Assembly (NCBI GenBank): GCA_964472035.1
Contig: CAYYIT010000005.1
Coordinates: 7,915 to 71,914 of the forward strand
Length of the DNA stretch: 64,000 nucleotides
Origin: UBA3855 sp964472035
GTDB lineage: Bacteria; Bacillota; Clostridia; Oscillospirales; Ruminococcaceae
Direction of reading: 5' to 3'
Positions 9,201-16,517 of this stretch are shown piece after piece. The notes under the pieces are model-generated. The model had not been told where the DNA came from. It ran no database searches and worked only from the letters and a program-made list of their open reading frames with translations. How positions within the stretch are numbered: the first letter of the stretch is position 1; each line of letters starts with the position of its first letter. A program made the position numbers and the translations under genes.

Positions 9201-9423
9201 TATAGGCTTTTTCATAGACATCAATGACGGAGTCAGGGTTCTGCACCTTGACCTCAAGATCCAGCGAGCTGGAGCCGGTATCATACAGAATCATATTGCT
9301 TGGCGCGTCAAGCATCTCAGGGATGGTTTCAGCGTCCAGAGCCGTCACGCTTACGCTGGTTGTGGTCAGCAGAATCGCCTGGGATAAAAGGATTGCCATC
9401 AGTTTTTTGAACTTGGTTTTCAT
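6211..9423 (-). CDS. Large secreted dockerin protein with List-Bact repeats
   Basis: About 1070 residues. The start at 9423 (MKTKFKKLMAILLSQ) follows AAAGGAGG at 7 nt and gives a normal signal peptide ending near TSVSVTALDA. The N-terminal ~370 residues are unassigned, with acidic, Tyr-rich beta-type sequence. The middle has several repeats of the Gly-rich 'bacterial repeat' type (GYEVDKVYVDG, GYEVEKVLVNG). Three Listeria-Bacteroides repeats (PF09479; YTVTFVDYDG, YTVTFVSWDG, YTVQFVDSDD) follow. The C-terminus is a type I dockerin with two calcium loops (DVNLDGSVDATD and DVNLDGTFDATD). Probably a surface or cellulosome-associated adhesin; no catalytic motif seen. Confidence 0.8.
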   Translation of the reverse strand: MKTKFKKLMAILLSQAILLTTTSVSVTALDAETIPEMLDAPSNMILYDTGSSSLDLEVKVQNPDSVIDVYEKAYTNAYTDDNYDTFSDYGEWYGSYASGIQIDYRIDEGDWQYTTEWDSSLYSCETYGSLNGSYVNTASIGYATSYYNYGIGEILSNEGYLIETTDGSSTYYRFDTENHQISVRARYYLQLQNNDYEYKIILSDWSDTAVYGQGSIAESSAPSSLNAPVIANGMIYDTDSYQIPQVCFDIYPDSSVTDAMLWSEEYSAELSDSDLHLIVEASLDPDFAAGSTVVSYEIWESSSLKRRQFYDDMFYDLWYELPSSDQEAFVWNGETIYFRVKYENEREVSDSWSTIESPYSNVLSIEGPVIGKCDITITHEPYGFDMEGYYSESYSRTEGRELSSVYCSPLEGCYVDTVTVNDVVMYDQEDESTYELLDWWSNYEAFDFIGDDRYVTKDLDIVITYAGTPTAKYGITTECGSGGYLYTDAYYDSWDDNSLVVFHGTAPTITIHPNNGFEIDTVLIDGVENAEAKENGEYTFPPITDSTHSIEVTFKRVAYPVYSYVYHGTISTDYEGYEESGEYVKIGDSITFTFAPDQAEDGNYYEIEEVYIDGGLNEEAMIAGTYTFENVLAEHSIYVYYSEDPVITHEITATSGENGSISPEGIIHAREGSTRTFYFYPDDGYEVDKVYVDGVEITNLASKEYYNIADITETHTIHVTFKKLPVQYDVTVIVSGDNTGAHTVNPAGVTPVWENESFTVTYSPFAGYEVEKVLVNGTEVEANGTYEITSVNADYTIEIIFRIMSYTVTFVDYDGTILKTETVEHGSQATAPADPQREHYVFTGWDTTYSDITTNVTIRAMYEPAQYTVTFVSWDGQVLKTETVTYTESATAPDAPEREGYDFSHWSHDYTSVSSDLTVTAVYTLKEYTVQFVDSDDTVLSTQTVKHGEAAVPPAAPEKEGYIFIGWDNTNYDYVTQDMTIKAMYIDAGTLGDVNLDGSVDATDASLVLIAAAAVGAGQDSGLNDTQLRNADVNLDGTFDATDAAYILQYAAAVGVGYTGTSDEFFANCQ

Positions 9424-9500
9424 AGTTTTTCCTCCTTTCGGTTGATGAAGCATATTTCACAAAGTGACCTCCTGTAAACAGAAGCGTACAGCATAGCGCA

Positions 9501-10559
9501 TCATATCGGTGCTCCGCACGAAGAACAGAAGCCTGCACCGTCGGTATTTTTGGCACCGCATTGTCCGCAGAAGCCGGTTGTTGCAGAGCCTGTATCTGTA
9601 CCCTCCGTCTGAGCAGCGGGGAATGCAGCGTCACCTGCGGAGGCTGCCGCATAAGCTGGCTGCGGGGATTCTGCTCTGCCCTTGTTCCATAGCTCCTTGA
9701 AGCTGCTTGAGATACCACAGAGCTTTCCGTACAGATCAAAAGTGATCTCTGTCTGAGGAGCAACCTCCATATAGCTTGCCATTGTCTGACAGAGAATATA
9801 GCTGTCGAGAAACGCAAACTTCAGAACCCATGTAATAAAGCATGCAAGCAAAAAGGCAATCAGAGCATTCCATTTCAAAAGCTTGAACAGAAGTCCTACA
9901 GGGATGAACACAATTATCACCGTTACAATCACCAGCAGAACTACCTTGAGCATGGTCTTGGCAGCGTTTTTCAGAAGATGCTTGATATTCTGTGCATAAA
10001 TAACAACACCGTCACAGGCACTCTGAAATGCACCCTGTTCGCTCTTATAAAATGTATAACCAAGACAGCATTCATCTATGTAGCCGAGAGACAGCTCAAT
10101 GAAGAACTTTGCAAGCTTTTCAATCTGCTCCATACCGGGAATAAAATCCAGCAGATTGCCGATTTTCTCGATGCCGCGCTGAATCTGCTTAACCGCACCG
10201 CTGACGAGCTTGTCCACACCGAAATACACATTGGCTGTGGCAAAACGCTCCGTTACTTTTTTCTTTCCGTATTCCACCTGATTGGCAGGAATCTGTCCTG
10301 TTACTGCCGCTTCGGCAAGCACAGCAACATGTCCTGCTTTGACAAGATAGCCGAAATAGTGCATGATCGCAAAGCGCACTGCTCCTGTCAGACCGCACCA
10401 GATCAGAATACAGAAGCCAACACCGCCATCTCCGAACAAGCTTCCGATTAACAGCAGTATGACAAGTGCCAGTACTGAGATCAGTACGGTTGCACCGCCA
10501 AGGATCAATTTTGCCACACAGAACGGCAGAGTCTTTCTGAATAATTCACCTGATTTCAT
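9501..10559 (-). CDS. Membrane protein with C-terminal zinc ribbon
   Basis: A 352-residue protein with about four to five hydrophobic segments (near 15-45, 50-70, 205-230 and 230-255) and a C-terminal zinc ribbon FCGQCGAKNTDGAGFCSSCG. The 60 residues before the ribbon are Ala/Pro/Thr rich, a flexible linker. It starts after AAGGGGG at 10559. It follows two other zinc-ribbon genes on the same strand with short gaps and is probably co-transcribed with them. Function unknown. Confidence 0.65.
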   Translation of the reverse strand: MKSGELFRKTLPFCVAKLILGGATVLISVLALVILLLIGSLFGDGGVGFCILIWCGLTGAVRFAIMHYFGYLVKAGHVAVLAEAAVTGQIPANQVEYGKKKVTERFATANVYFGVDKLVSGAVKQIQRGIEKIGNLLDFIPGMEQIEKLAKFFIELSLGYIDECCLGYTFYKSEQGAFQSACDGVVIYAQNIKHLLKNAAKTMLKVVLLVIVTVIIVFIPVGLLFKLLKWNALIAFLLACFITWVLKFAFLDSYILCQTMASYMEVAPQTEITFDLYGKLCGISSSFKELWNKGRAESPQPAYAAASAGDAAFPAAQTEGTDTGSATTGFCGQCGAKNTDGAGFCSSCGAPI

Positions 10560-10577
10560 AATTTTGTCCCCCTTAAA

Positions 10578-11414
10578 TTACAGACCGAACAGATCCATAA
10601 AGTTTGTTTTTTTCTTGGACTCCGGCTTTACATAGTCGAATCCACCATAAGGCTCGCTGATATCAAAACCTATCGTAGGACAGTCACTGTCTCCTTCAAA
10701 GCAATGCTCGGTATCCACATGGTAAACGACACCGTCAACACGTTTATACAGATGCTCGACACTCGGATATTCTCCCGCCTGGCGGAATCCGTTTGCCAAA
10801 AGCACCTGACGGTACTCGGAGACAGCACGTTGTGCGGCGGTTGCATTTCCGTTGAACTCGGCACCGAAGATATAATGCGTATCGTAATCGTCAATGTACA
10901 TCTTTGTGCCTCCGCAAGTCCATTTGGGATATTGCGGGAGCTTTGCATCCCACTCTGCCATCACGGCGGTGTTGCGGTCGGCTTGCGCCTGTTCCTCGGC
11001 GATAGCGGCGGGGAGCTTGGTGCCGCAGTCCTGACAGAATTTTATACCAATAGAATTCTGTTTTCCGCAATTGATACAGACTGCACTCTGTGCAACAGTC
11101 TGTTCAGGAAGTACCGTACCGCATTCGGGACAGAATCTCTTATCTGCCGTTGTGGGTTTCTGACAGCTTGGGCAGATTTTCATATTCTTTGCTGCTTCTG
11201 TTGCATAACCTTGTGCGACACGCTCCAGATTCGCCATTGCACCTTCCAGACCGGACGAGCGAGCTACCTGCTGCTCGGTGTTCTGTGCCGCCTGATCGAT
11301 GGCGTTTGCCGCCTTGTTGGTCAGATCGGTCACGGTCGGCTCGATGGCTTTTCCGATGGCCTTGCCTACGGCGTCGCTGACACCGCGTTTGATCGCTCTT
11401 TCTAAAAAGCCCAT
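10578..11414 (-). CDS. Double zinc-ribbon protein, unknown function
   Basis: A 278-residue soluble protein. The N-terminal 75 residues are helical and amphipathic (MGFLERAIKRGVSDAVGKAI). Two zinc ribbons follow (CPSCQKPTTADKRFCPECG and CINCGKQNSIGIKFCQDCG), then a folded domain of about 120 residues containing GFRQAGEYPSVEHLYKRVDG. Ribosome site AAAAGGAGG at 7 nt. It is the middle gene of the zinc-ribbon trio. I do not recognise the C-terminal domain. Confidence 0.65.
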   Translation of the reverse strand: MGFLERAIKRGVSDAVGKAIGKAIEPTVTDLTNKAANAIDQAAQNTEQQVARSSGLEGAMANLERVAQGYATEAAKNMKICPSCQKPTTADKRFCPECGTVLPEQTVAQSAVCINCGKQNSIGIKFCQDCGTKLPAAIAEEQAQADRNTAVMAEWDAKLPQYPKWTCGGTKMYIDDYDTHYIFGAEFNGNATAAQRAVSEYRQVLLANGFRQAGEYPSVEHLYKRVDGVVYHVDTEHCFEGDSDCPTIGFDISEPYGGFDYVKPESKKKTNFMDLFGL

Positions 11415-11465
11415 AAAGTATCCTCCTTTTCAATGGATAATTTTTTCATCGTTTGGGGTGGCGCG

Positions 11466-11789
11466 TTATCTTTCATTTTTTTGGAAACAATCCCGGCAAG
11501 CTCCGAGAGCGTCTGTGCTGTCATAGCAATCATCACATACCCACTGATAACAATGTCGGCACTGATTGAACCGCAAGGCAAGCTGCTGGGTTGCTTTCAC
11601 CTTTGCGTGGTTAAAGGCTGACTGGCTTAATTTGTTCGCCCTGCCATCCGCACACCTCGCAAGAGTTCGCACACTCCGACAGATCAGCGGTATTCTCGCT
11701 CCGTACTGCTTCTTGCCGCAGATCGGACACTCAGCATAAAAGCGCAAGGTTTCCGCATCCGCTCGGATCCGCTTGTAGAACAGTTTCAT
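11466..11789 (-). CDS. Small zinc-finger protein
   Basis: A 107-residue protein with two cysteine clusters, CPICGKKQYG near the N-terminus and CRHCYQWVCDDCYDSTDALGAC near the C-terminus, likely two metal sites. Starts after GGAGGTGTGAG. First gene of the zinc-ribbon trio; no function recognised. Confidence 0.6.
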   Translation of the reverse strand: MKLFYKRIRADAETLRFYAECPICGKKQYGARIPLICRSVRTLARCADGRANKLSQSAFNHAKVKATQQLALRFNQCRHCYQWVCDDCYDSTDALGACRDCFQKNER

Positions 11790-11862
11790 CTCACACCTCC
11801 GTTCTATAGATTTACCGTTTGTAACTTTTTTTCAAAGCTTTCCGTTTTTTGCTCAAAAGCCA

Positions 11863-11891
11863 TTGAAAAATATGCCCACATATGATATAAT
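11863..11891 (+). promoter_or_regulatory. Promoter of the structured leader and LuxR genes
   Basis: TTGAAA, 17 bp, TATAAT. Predicted start near 11898, which is where the closing stem of the leader RNA begins. Confidence 0.75.
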
Positions 11892-11897
11892 ATTCAG

Positions 11898-12058
11898 TAA
11901 CATATGGGGACTGCCTCTGTGACGCTCAGCCGACAGAGAAGTTTATGTTAGTACTGTGTACCAACATAAAGGGGTATCCCTTTAGCTTTTTCACCGTCAT
12001 CGGGAAGGATATGGCTTGCCCCTCCCGTATGTTACACCTATAATTATACGGATTTTTT
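11898..12058 (+). ncRNA. Riboswitch-like leader RNA, class not recognised
   Basis: A multi-helix domain closed by TAACATA (11898-11904) with TATGTTA (12028-12034), extended by GGGG (11906-11909) with CCCC (12019-12022). Inside are three hairpins: CTCTGT/ACAGAG, the long perfect TTTATGTT/AACATAAA, and AAAGGG-GTAT-CCCTTT. The 3' strand of the closing stem overlaps the 5' arm of an intrinsic terminator (CCGTAT 12025-12030 with ATACGG 12046-12051, then TTTTTT). The two structures exclude each other, the usual plan of a transcriptional riboswitch. It matches no riboswitch consensus I know. Confidence 0.55.
12025..12058 (+). terminator. Conditional terminator in the leader
   Basis: CCGTAT...ATACGG stem, with an inner TTA/TAA pairing, followed by six T. 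Its 5' arm is shared with the closing stem of the leader domain. Confidence 0.5.
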
Positions 12059-12067
12059 CGGGATTTG

Positions 12068-12104
12068 GTATCCCCCGTTTGGGGGATTTTTGGGGGGATA
12101 CCCC
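12068..12104 (+). promoter_or_regulatory. G/C-run hairpins before the MFS-LuxR gene
   Basis: GGTATCCCCC (12068-12077) can pair with GGGGGATACC (about 12095-12104). Further G runs follow up to 12160. This lies in the untranslated leader between the conditional terminator and the ribosome site. Confidence 0.4.
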
Positions 12105-12184
12105 GAAAAACGGGGGGTTTTCAAAAAATCGCGGGGGATAACCCCTTTTCGGATAAAATTTTGACGCAAAGGAAGGTACGCTTT

Positions 12185-13648
12185 ATGAATGACTCTATTC
12201 TCATAGAAAACCAACAAAAGAGGAGAGATATGCCGTTGTGGATGCTGGTCTGCTTTGCCATGTTCAGCTTTTGGCAGATGGCGTTTATCTATTATTTCCT
12301 TGAGCCGTCCTCGGCAATGGATGGGAAGATCCCACTACCCATTAACATCGACAATGGTACTACGCTGACAGCGGTTTGTTACATACTCGGTATCCTTACG
12401 ATGATCTTCTTGCCAAAGATTATTACGTGGGCGCAGAGGATCGCCACGGGTGTTGCGCTCGTTTCGGCGATAGGATTCTTCCTACCTCTGCCGGATGATA
12501 TTCTGCGTTTGAACATCTACTTGCAGATCTTCTGTTGCTGTCTGATGATCGGCTTTGAGACCTTTCTTGTGGTTACTTACTTTTCCGAGAAAAGCAGCGT
12601 TAAGTATCTGACCTTCGGCTACGGTATAGCGGTGTTCCTGATCGCTTTGGTTCAGAACGAGGTCATCTCGATCCCGTTCTCTACATTCCGCTACGCAATG
12701 GTGGCGGCTCTTGTGCTTCTGTTTATCTTCTTCCTCCGTATCCCTGCGGGTAAGGAGCGTTTGCCGAGATTTGTTAAGAAGAGCGACGGCATTCCTGCAC
12801 CGAAAAAGCTGATGTGGGGTACATATCTTCTTATGTTCATTATCGCACTGATGGGCGTTGCCGGCCCTGCGGTTGTTGGTAAGGCAGAGCACGGCGTTTC
12901 CATTATGTATTTGGTCGTGGCACTTTCCTGTTTCACGATGTATTTGCTCCACAAAAAAGCGAACGTTCATCCCTTCCGACTGATGCCCGTGCTGGTGGGG
13001 CTTGGCGGACTCGGTTTCCTTTTAATGCTTGTTACCGACTACGTTCCCGCGCTTGCTTACGTTGCCTGTGCGCTGATCGGATTTGGTATGGCGGCTTGTA
13101 TGCTCGCACCGCTTTACGGTGTGCCGATCATGAAATCCTATCCCTCAAAATACATACCTTGCGCTATCATCGGTCTTGCTCTCTCAGCGGTTCTCGTTCA
13201 CGCCGTGATTGCCGAGATATTCCTCGGCGCACCTACCGCGCTGTACATCTTCTATGCGGTGATCATGGGTGTGCTTGTGTTCGTATATATGCAGGTGGAG
13301 CCGTTTTTGATGTTCGCCCTTCGCCATAGGATCACGGACGAGGAAGTCGCTGTTACAGCAGAGGAAGAAGCGGTCGTTGTTCCCACCACAGAGGTCGAAA
13401 CGAAAACCGAGCCTGCACTTACTGCCGAAGCGGATACTATGGGAGATCCCCTGGATGTTCTCAGCAAAAGGGAAAGAGACGTCGCCGAGCTTATCTGCCT
13501 TGGTTACGCTAACAAGGATATTGCAACGATGCTGTTTATTTCCGATCACACGGTAAAGGATCACACCAAGAGCATTTACCGTAAAACCAACGTTCACAGC
13601 CGTCTTGAACTCGCTGCGCTGGTGAGCAAGCACCGCACAATGAAATAA
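12185..13648 (+). CDS. Multi-span membrane LuxR-type regulator (MFS-like)
   Basis: A 487-residue protein. About 12 hydrophobic segments occupy residues 15-390 in an MFS-like arrangement. An acidic linker (EEEAVVVPTTEVETKTE) follows, then a C-terminal LuxR/GerE helix-turn-helix (LSKRERDVAELICLGYANKDIATMLFISDHTVKDHTKSIYRKTN). It joins a membrane sensor or transporter to DNA binding in one chain. The start at 12185 follows AAGGAAGG. The upstream in-frame codons are in the G/C-rich leader and are not credible. It forms an operon with the next gene, 22 bp downstream. Confidence 0.8.
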   Translation: MNDSILIENQQKRRDMPLWMLVCFAMFSFWQMAFIYYFLEPSSAMDGKIPLPINIDNGTTLTAVCYILGILTMIFLPKIITWAQRIATGVALVSAIGFFLPLPDDILRLNIYLQIFCCCLMIGFETFLVVTYFSEKSSVKYLTFGYGIAVFLIALVQNEVISIPFSTFRYAMVAALVLLFIFFLRIPAGKERLPRFVKKSDGIPAPKKLMWGTYLLMFIIALMGVAGPAVVGKAEHGVSIMYLVVALSCFTMYLLHKKANVHPFRLMPVLVGLGGLGFLLMLVTDYVPALAYVACALIGFGMAACMLAPLYGVPIMKSYPSKYIPCAIIGLALSAVLVHAVIAEIFLGAPTALYIFYAVIMGVLVFVYMQVEPFLMFALRHRITDEEVAVTAEEEAVVVPTTEVETKTEPALTAEADTMGDPLDVLSKRERDVAELICLGYANKDIATMLFISDHTVKDHTKSIYRKTNVHSRLELAALVSKHRTMK

Positions 13649-13670
13649 CTGACCGAAAGGAGCTGAACGT

Positions 13671-14147
13671 TTGATACTTGCTGACAGATTAAACCGGATT
13701 ATTGAAGAGAGACAGATCAGCAAGGAAGAATTCGTAAGGAGGATCGGCGTGACACCGCAGTACGTTCTTCTGCTGACGGGCAACGCCAAGGCACGTCCCG
13801 AAAGCATTAAGCCTGCCCTTGCCAAGCTGATCGCGCTTGAGTTTGATTGCGACTACGAATGGCTTCTTCACGGCAAGGAGTCGGAGCTGCCGAAGACCGC
13901 GAAGCCGAACAAGCGCACCTGCGAGGGGCCGCTTCGTGCCTACGGACTTTCCGTAAAGGAAAACGAGACGGTCCTGAAATATGCCGACGGCATGACCGTA
14001 AAGCAGATCGCCGAGGATACCGGCGTTACCGTCAATACGGTGAACTTTTATCTCAGAAAGGCGTACAGGAAACTGAACATCCACAGCCGTGAGGAGCTTG
14101 CCGAGCTGCTCGAAAGCATAGGTATTACCCCAAATATGAACTCATAA
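13671..14147 (+). CDS. XRE-LuxR hybrid regulator
   Basis: A 158-residue cytoplasmic DNA-binding protein. An N-terminal lambda-repressor-like helix-turn-helix (ILADRLNRIIEERQISKEEFVRRIGVTPQYVLLLTGN, 1-70) is joined to a C-terminal LuxR-type domain (DGMTVKQIAEDTGVTVNTVNFYLRKAYRKLNIHSREEL, 105-150). The start is TTG at 13671 with AAAGGAG 7 nt upstream. The ESELPK segment resembles the spacer of XRE regulators. Co-transcribed with the MFS-LuxR gene and probably controlling the same targets. Confidence 0.8.
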   Translation: MILADRLNRIIEERQISKEEFVRRIGVTPQYVLLLTGNAKARPESIKPALAKLIALEFDCDYEWLLHGKESELPKTAKPNKRTCEGPLRAYGLSVKENETVLKYADGMTVKQIAEDTGVTVNTVNFYLRKAYRKLNIHSREELAELLESIGITPNMNS

Positions 14148-14155
14148 AAGCCAAA

Positions 14156-14186
14156 CAGCTCGGAGATCGTTGTGACCTCGGAGCTG
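14156..14186 (+). terminator. Terminator after the LuxR-type genes
   Basis: CAGCTCGGAG paired with CTCGGAGCTG (one mismatch) followed by CTTTCATCT. Confidence 0.5.
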
Positions 14187-14206
14187 CTTTCATCTGTATA
14201 TAAAGA

Positions 14207-14239
14207 AAAATCCGACCATCTTTTCGATGATCGGATTTT
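14207..14239 (-). terminator. Terminator of the interrupted host tRNA-Thr
   Basis: AAAATCCGA...TCGGATTTT hairpin. On the minus strand it is followed by a T-rich run. It lies 80 bp past the tRNA 3' fragment and is unrelated in sequence to the terminator of the element-borne tRNA-Thr, so the two tRNA loci have different origins. Confidence 0.55.
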
Positions 14240-14318
14240 CTCTTGTCCCGTACCGGCTTTCACCCATTGGTCAATTTTTGTCCCTTTGAGCGAAAACCCT
14301 TTGATTTCAGAGGATTTT

Positions 14319-14350
14319 TGGAGCTTGTGACAGGATTCGAACCTGCGACC
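14319..14350 (-). pseudogene. 3' fragment of the split host tRNA-Thr
   Basis: These 32 bases equal the 3' end of tRNA-Thr(CGT) (part of the T-arm, acceptor strand and CCA) as found intact at 32791-32866. The other part of the gene is at 33090-33138, across the inserted element. Confidence 0.9.
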
Positions 14351-14376
14351 ATGGGTTGTTTATAAAGCGACGTTTC
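14319..14376. other. attL of element 2
   Basis: Host tRNA-Thr 3' fragment, then the 5-bp core CGACC (14346-14350), then the element arm A-TGGGTTGT-nnn-TAAAGCGAC. The same arm, inverted, forms the right end of the element before the same core at 33090-33094. The recombinase gene stop is only 60 bp away, as is usual for large serine integrases. Confidence 0.8.
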
Positions 14377-14410
14377 AATCGTTTTAAAAAACAGGGCATC
14401 CACCCCGATT

Positions 14411-16021
14411 CTACGCCGCTTTCTCCGATTCTGCGGCATTTTCCAGTTTACCGATAAAGCGATAGTAAATCTCTACCTGTTGAAATACCCTGCCGTCCTC
14501 CGCTATTTCCTTGTGGTGCACCACGATTTTGTCAATCAGCTCGTTGAGGATTGAAGCATCAAGCTTGTCTATAACGGTGTACTTTTTAATGAGATTCACG
14601 AACTTATCCGTTGCATCGCTCTCCGCTTTCAGCTGTTCAATCCGCTGTCGCAGGTCGGGGAGTGCTTCCTTGATTTCCCTCTGCTCGGATTCATACTGTG
14701 CCGACATGGCTTCATAACGGCTTTCGGGAATCCTTCCCAAAGCACTGTCCTCGTACAGCTTACACAGAATCTTGTCGATCTCCTTAAAACGGCTCTGCTT
14801 CTTCTCGTATTCGGCTTGCAGTTTCTTTGCTTCCTTTTTGGAATCTGTCTGAAACTTTTTCTCCAGAAACGCCTTGAACTGCTTCTTGTTGTGACGATAA
14901 TTCCAGAGCACACTCCGCAGGTCGATCAGCACAAGATCGTACACCGTATCGTAGCGGATATAGTGGGACGCACAGTATTCCTTGCCGTGCGTCTTGTACA
15001 TCCAGCAGGAATATGCCCCGTGATAAGAGCCGTCCTTTCGCTTTTTCTGTGAGTAGGTGAGGGCGTGACCGCAGTCCGCACAGTACAGCAGCCCTGCGAA
15101 CATCTGCACTTCGCCGGTCTTGGCAGGACGGTGTTTGGCATTCATGATCTTGTGAACCGTGTCCCACAATTCCTGAGAAATGATCGGCTCATGGCAGTGT
15201 TCCACTACAATCCAGTCCTCCCTCGGACACTTCACCATCTGCTTGCTTTTCATGGATTTTGCTCGCTGCTTGCCATACACCAGCCTGCCGAGATAGACTT
15301 CATTGTTCAGAATCACACGGACGGAGGTGACGTGCCAGTCGAATTCCTTCCGCCAGTAATCGGGGTTGTGCTGATTGAAGTAGGCGATGGGGTTCAGCAC
15401 CTTTTCCGCACGGAAGATTTTCGCAATCTTGTTGTACCCGATGCCCTCCGCAGTCAGCCGGAAAATGCGTCTGACAACCTCTGCCGCTGGCTCGTCAATC
15501 ACAAGATGATGACGATCATTCGGGTCAAGCTTGTAGCCGAACGGCGGCTTGGAACCCATGAACTGACCTGCTTTTGCTTTTGCTTTCTTGGCGGCTTTCG
15601 TTTTCTTGGATACGTCACGGGCGTACATTTCGTTCATCACGTTACGCATGGGGAACATCAGATCATCTTCATTGATTGTAGAATCATAGTGATCATCCGC
15701 CGCAATAAACCGCACGTTCTGTTCCTTGAAATGCTCTACCTGCAAGCCCACTTCCACATAATTTCGACCGAATCGGGATAGGTCTTTCACGATCACAAGG
15801 TTGATGTTTCCCGAATTGATGTCCGAGAGCATTTTCTGAAAAGCGGGTCTGTTGAAGTTCGTACCGCTGTAGCCGTCATCGCAGTAAAATTCATATTCCG
15901 TGATGCTGTGTGCCTGACAGTACTGTTCCAATAAAATTTTCTGCGTTTCGATGGACACACTGCCGCCGAAACTGCCGTCGTCCACCGAGAGTCTGCAATA
16001 TAATGCTGCGTGTTTCTGCAT
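14411..16021 (-). CDS. Large serine recombinase (integrase of element 2)
   Basis: A 536-residue site-specific recombinase catalysing integration and excision through a 5'-phosphoserine link. Domains: resolvase catalytic domain (1-150, Ser12 in YCRLS), recombinase domain PF07508 (~165-290), zinc ribbon (~315-365, LLYCADCGHAL...YSCWMYKTHGKEYCASHYI), coiled coil (~390-480) and a C-terminal DUF4368-like segment (DKIVVHHKEIAEDGRVFQQVEIYYRFIG). The start at 16021 (MQKHAALYC) is preferred over the longer frame to 16066 because AAAGGAGA lies just before the ATG cluster at 16027-16019. It ends 60 bp from attL. Confidence 0.95.
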   Translation of the reverse strand: MQKHAALYCRLSVDDGSFGGSVSIETQKILLEQYCQAHSITEYEFYCDDGYSGTNFNRPAFQKMLSDINSGNINLVIVKDLSRFGRNYVEVGLQVEHFKEQNVRFIAADDHYDSTINEDDLMFPMRNVMNEMYARDVSKKTKAAKKAKAKAGQFMGSKPPFGYKLDPNDRHHLVIDEPAAEVVRRIFRLTAEGIGYNKIAKIFRAEKVLNPIAYFNQHNPDYWRKEFDWHVTSVRVILNNEVYLGRLVYGKQRAKSMKSKQMVKCPREDWIVVEHCHEPIISQELWDTVHKIMNAKHRPAKTGEVQMFAGLLYCADCGHALTYSQKKRKDGSYHGAYSCWMYKTHGKEYCASHYIRYDTVYDLVLIDLRSVLWNYRHNKKQFKAFLEKKFQTDSKKEAKKLQAEYEKKQSRFKEIDKILCKLYEDSALGRIPESRYEAMSAQYESEQREIKEALPDLRQRIEQLKAESDATDKFVNLIKKYTVIDKLDASILNELIDKIVVHHKEIAEDGRVFQQVEIYYRFIGKLENAAESEKAA

Positions 16022-16158
16022 CATCATTCTCCTTTCGGGCAGCGGACACGCATAGCCTTGCACCACCAGTATACCATATCTGTCGGCACAAAGCCAGCTG
16101 AATATGTCCGCCGTAATAATCTTTGTGCAACCTCAATAAGTGGTTGCTCTCATTTTGT

Positions 16159-16416
16159 TCATATTGCAGAAGCGTTCTTCCGCTGAATCATTTCCTCGAA
16201 CTCATCTGACACAGATCCGATTTCTTCTCCCGTTTCCAGTCTGCGGAGCATGAGATTGGAGAGCAATTTCGTAGCATTTGTCTGCCCCTCAAAGACAGAC
16301 CACACACGATAGGTCACGCCGTTCAGATAGTGATCATGGTACTGTGCATCGCCCTGATTCTGACACAGTGACGGTTCGAGGGTGTATTCTCTTTTTCTGA
16401 TTTTGATTCTTTCCAT
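16159..16416 (-). CDS. TnpW-like small transposon protein (copy 2)
   Basis: 85 residues, identical to the product at 501-758. The identity at DNA level extends over roughly 300 bp (about 466-774 against 16124-16432) and then drops on both sides. This suggests recent exchange between the two elements or strong constraint on this block. Confidence 0.6.
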   Translation of the reverse strand: MERIKIRKREYTLEPSLCQNQGDAQYHDHYLNGVTYRVWSVFEGQTNATKLLSNLMLRRLETGEEIGSVSDEFEEMIQRKNASAI

Positions 16417-16517
16417 AGTCCTCCGGTTCTCCGAACAAAGTCGGATTGCATCTTGTTATTCCTATAAATCTGATACTCATTTTAGATCTTCCTTTCTGCA
16501 ATATTTTTGATAGGGCA

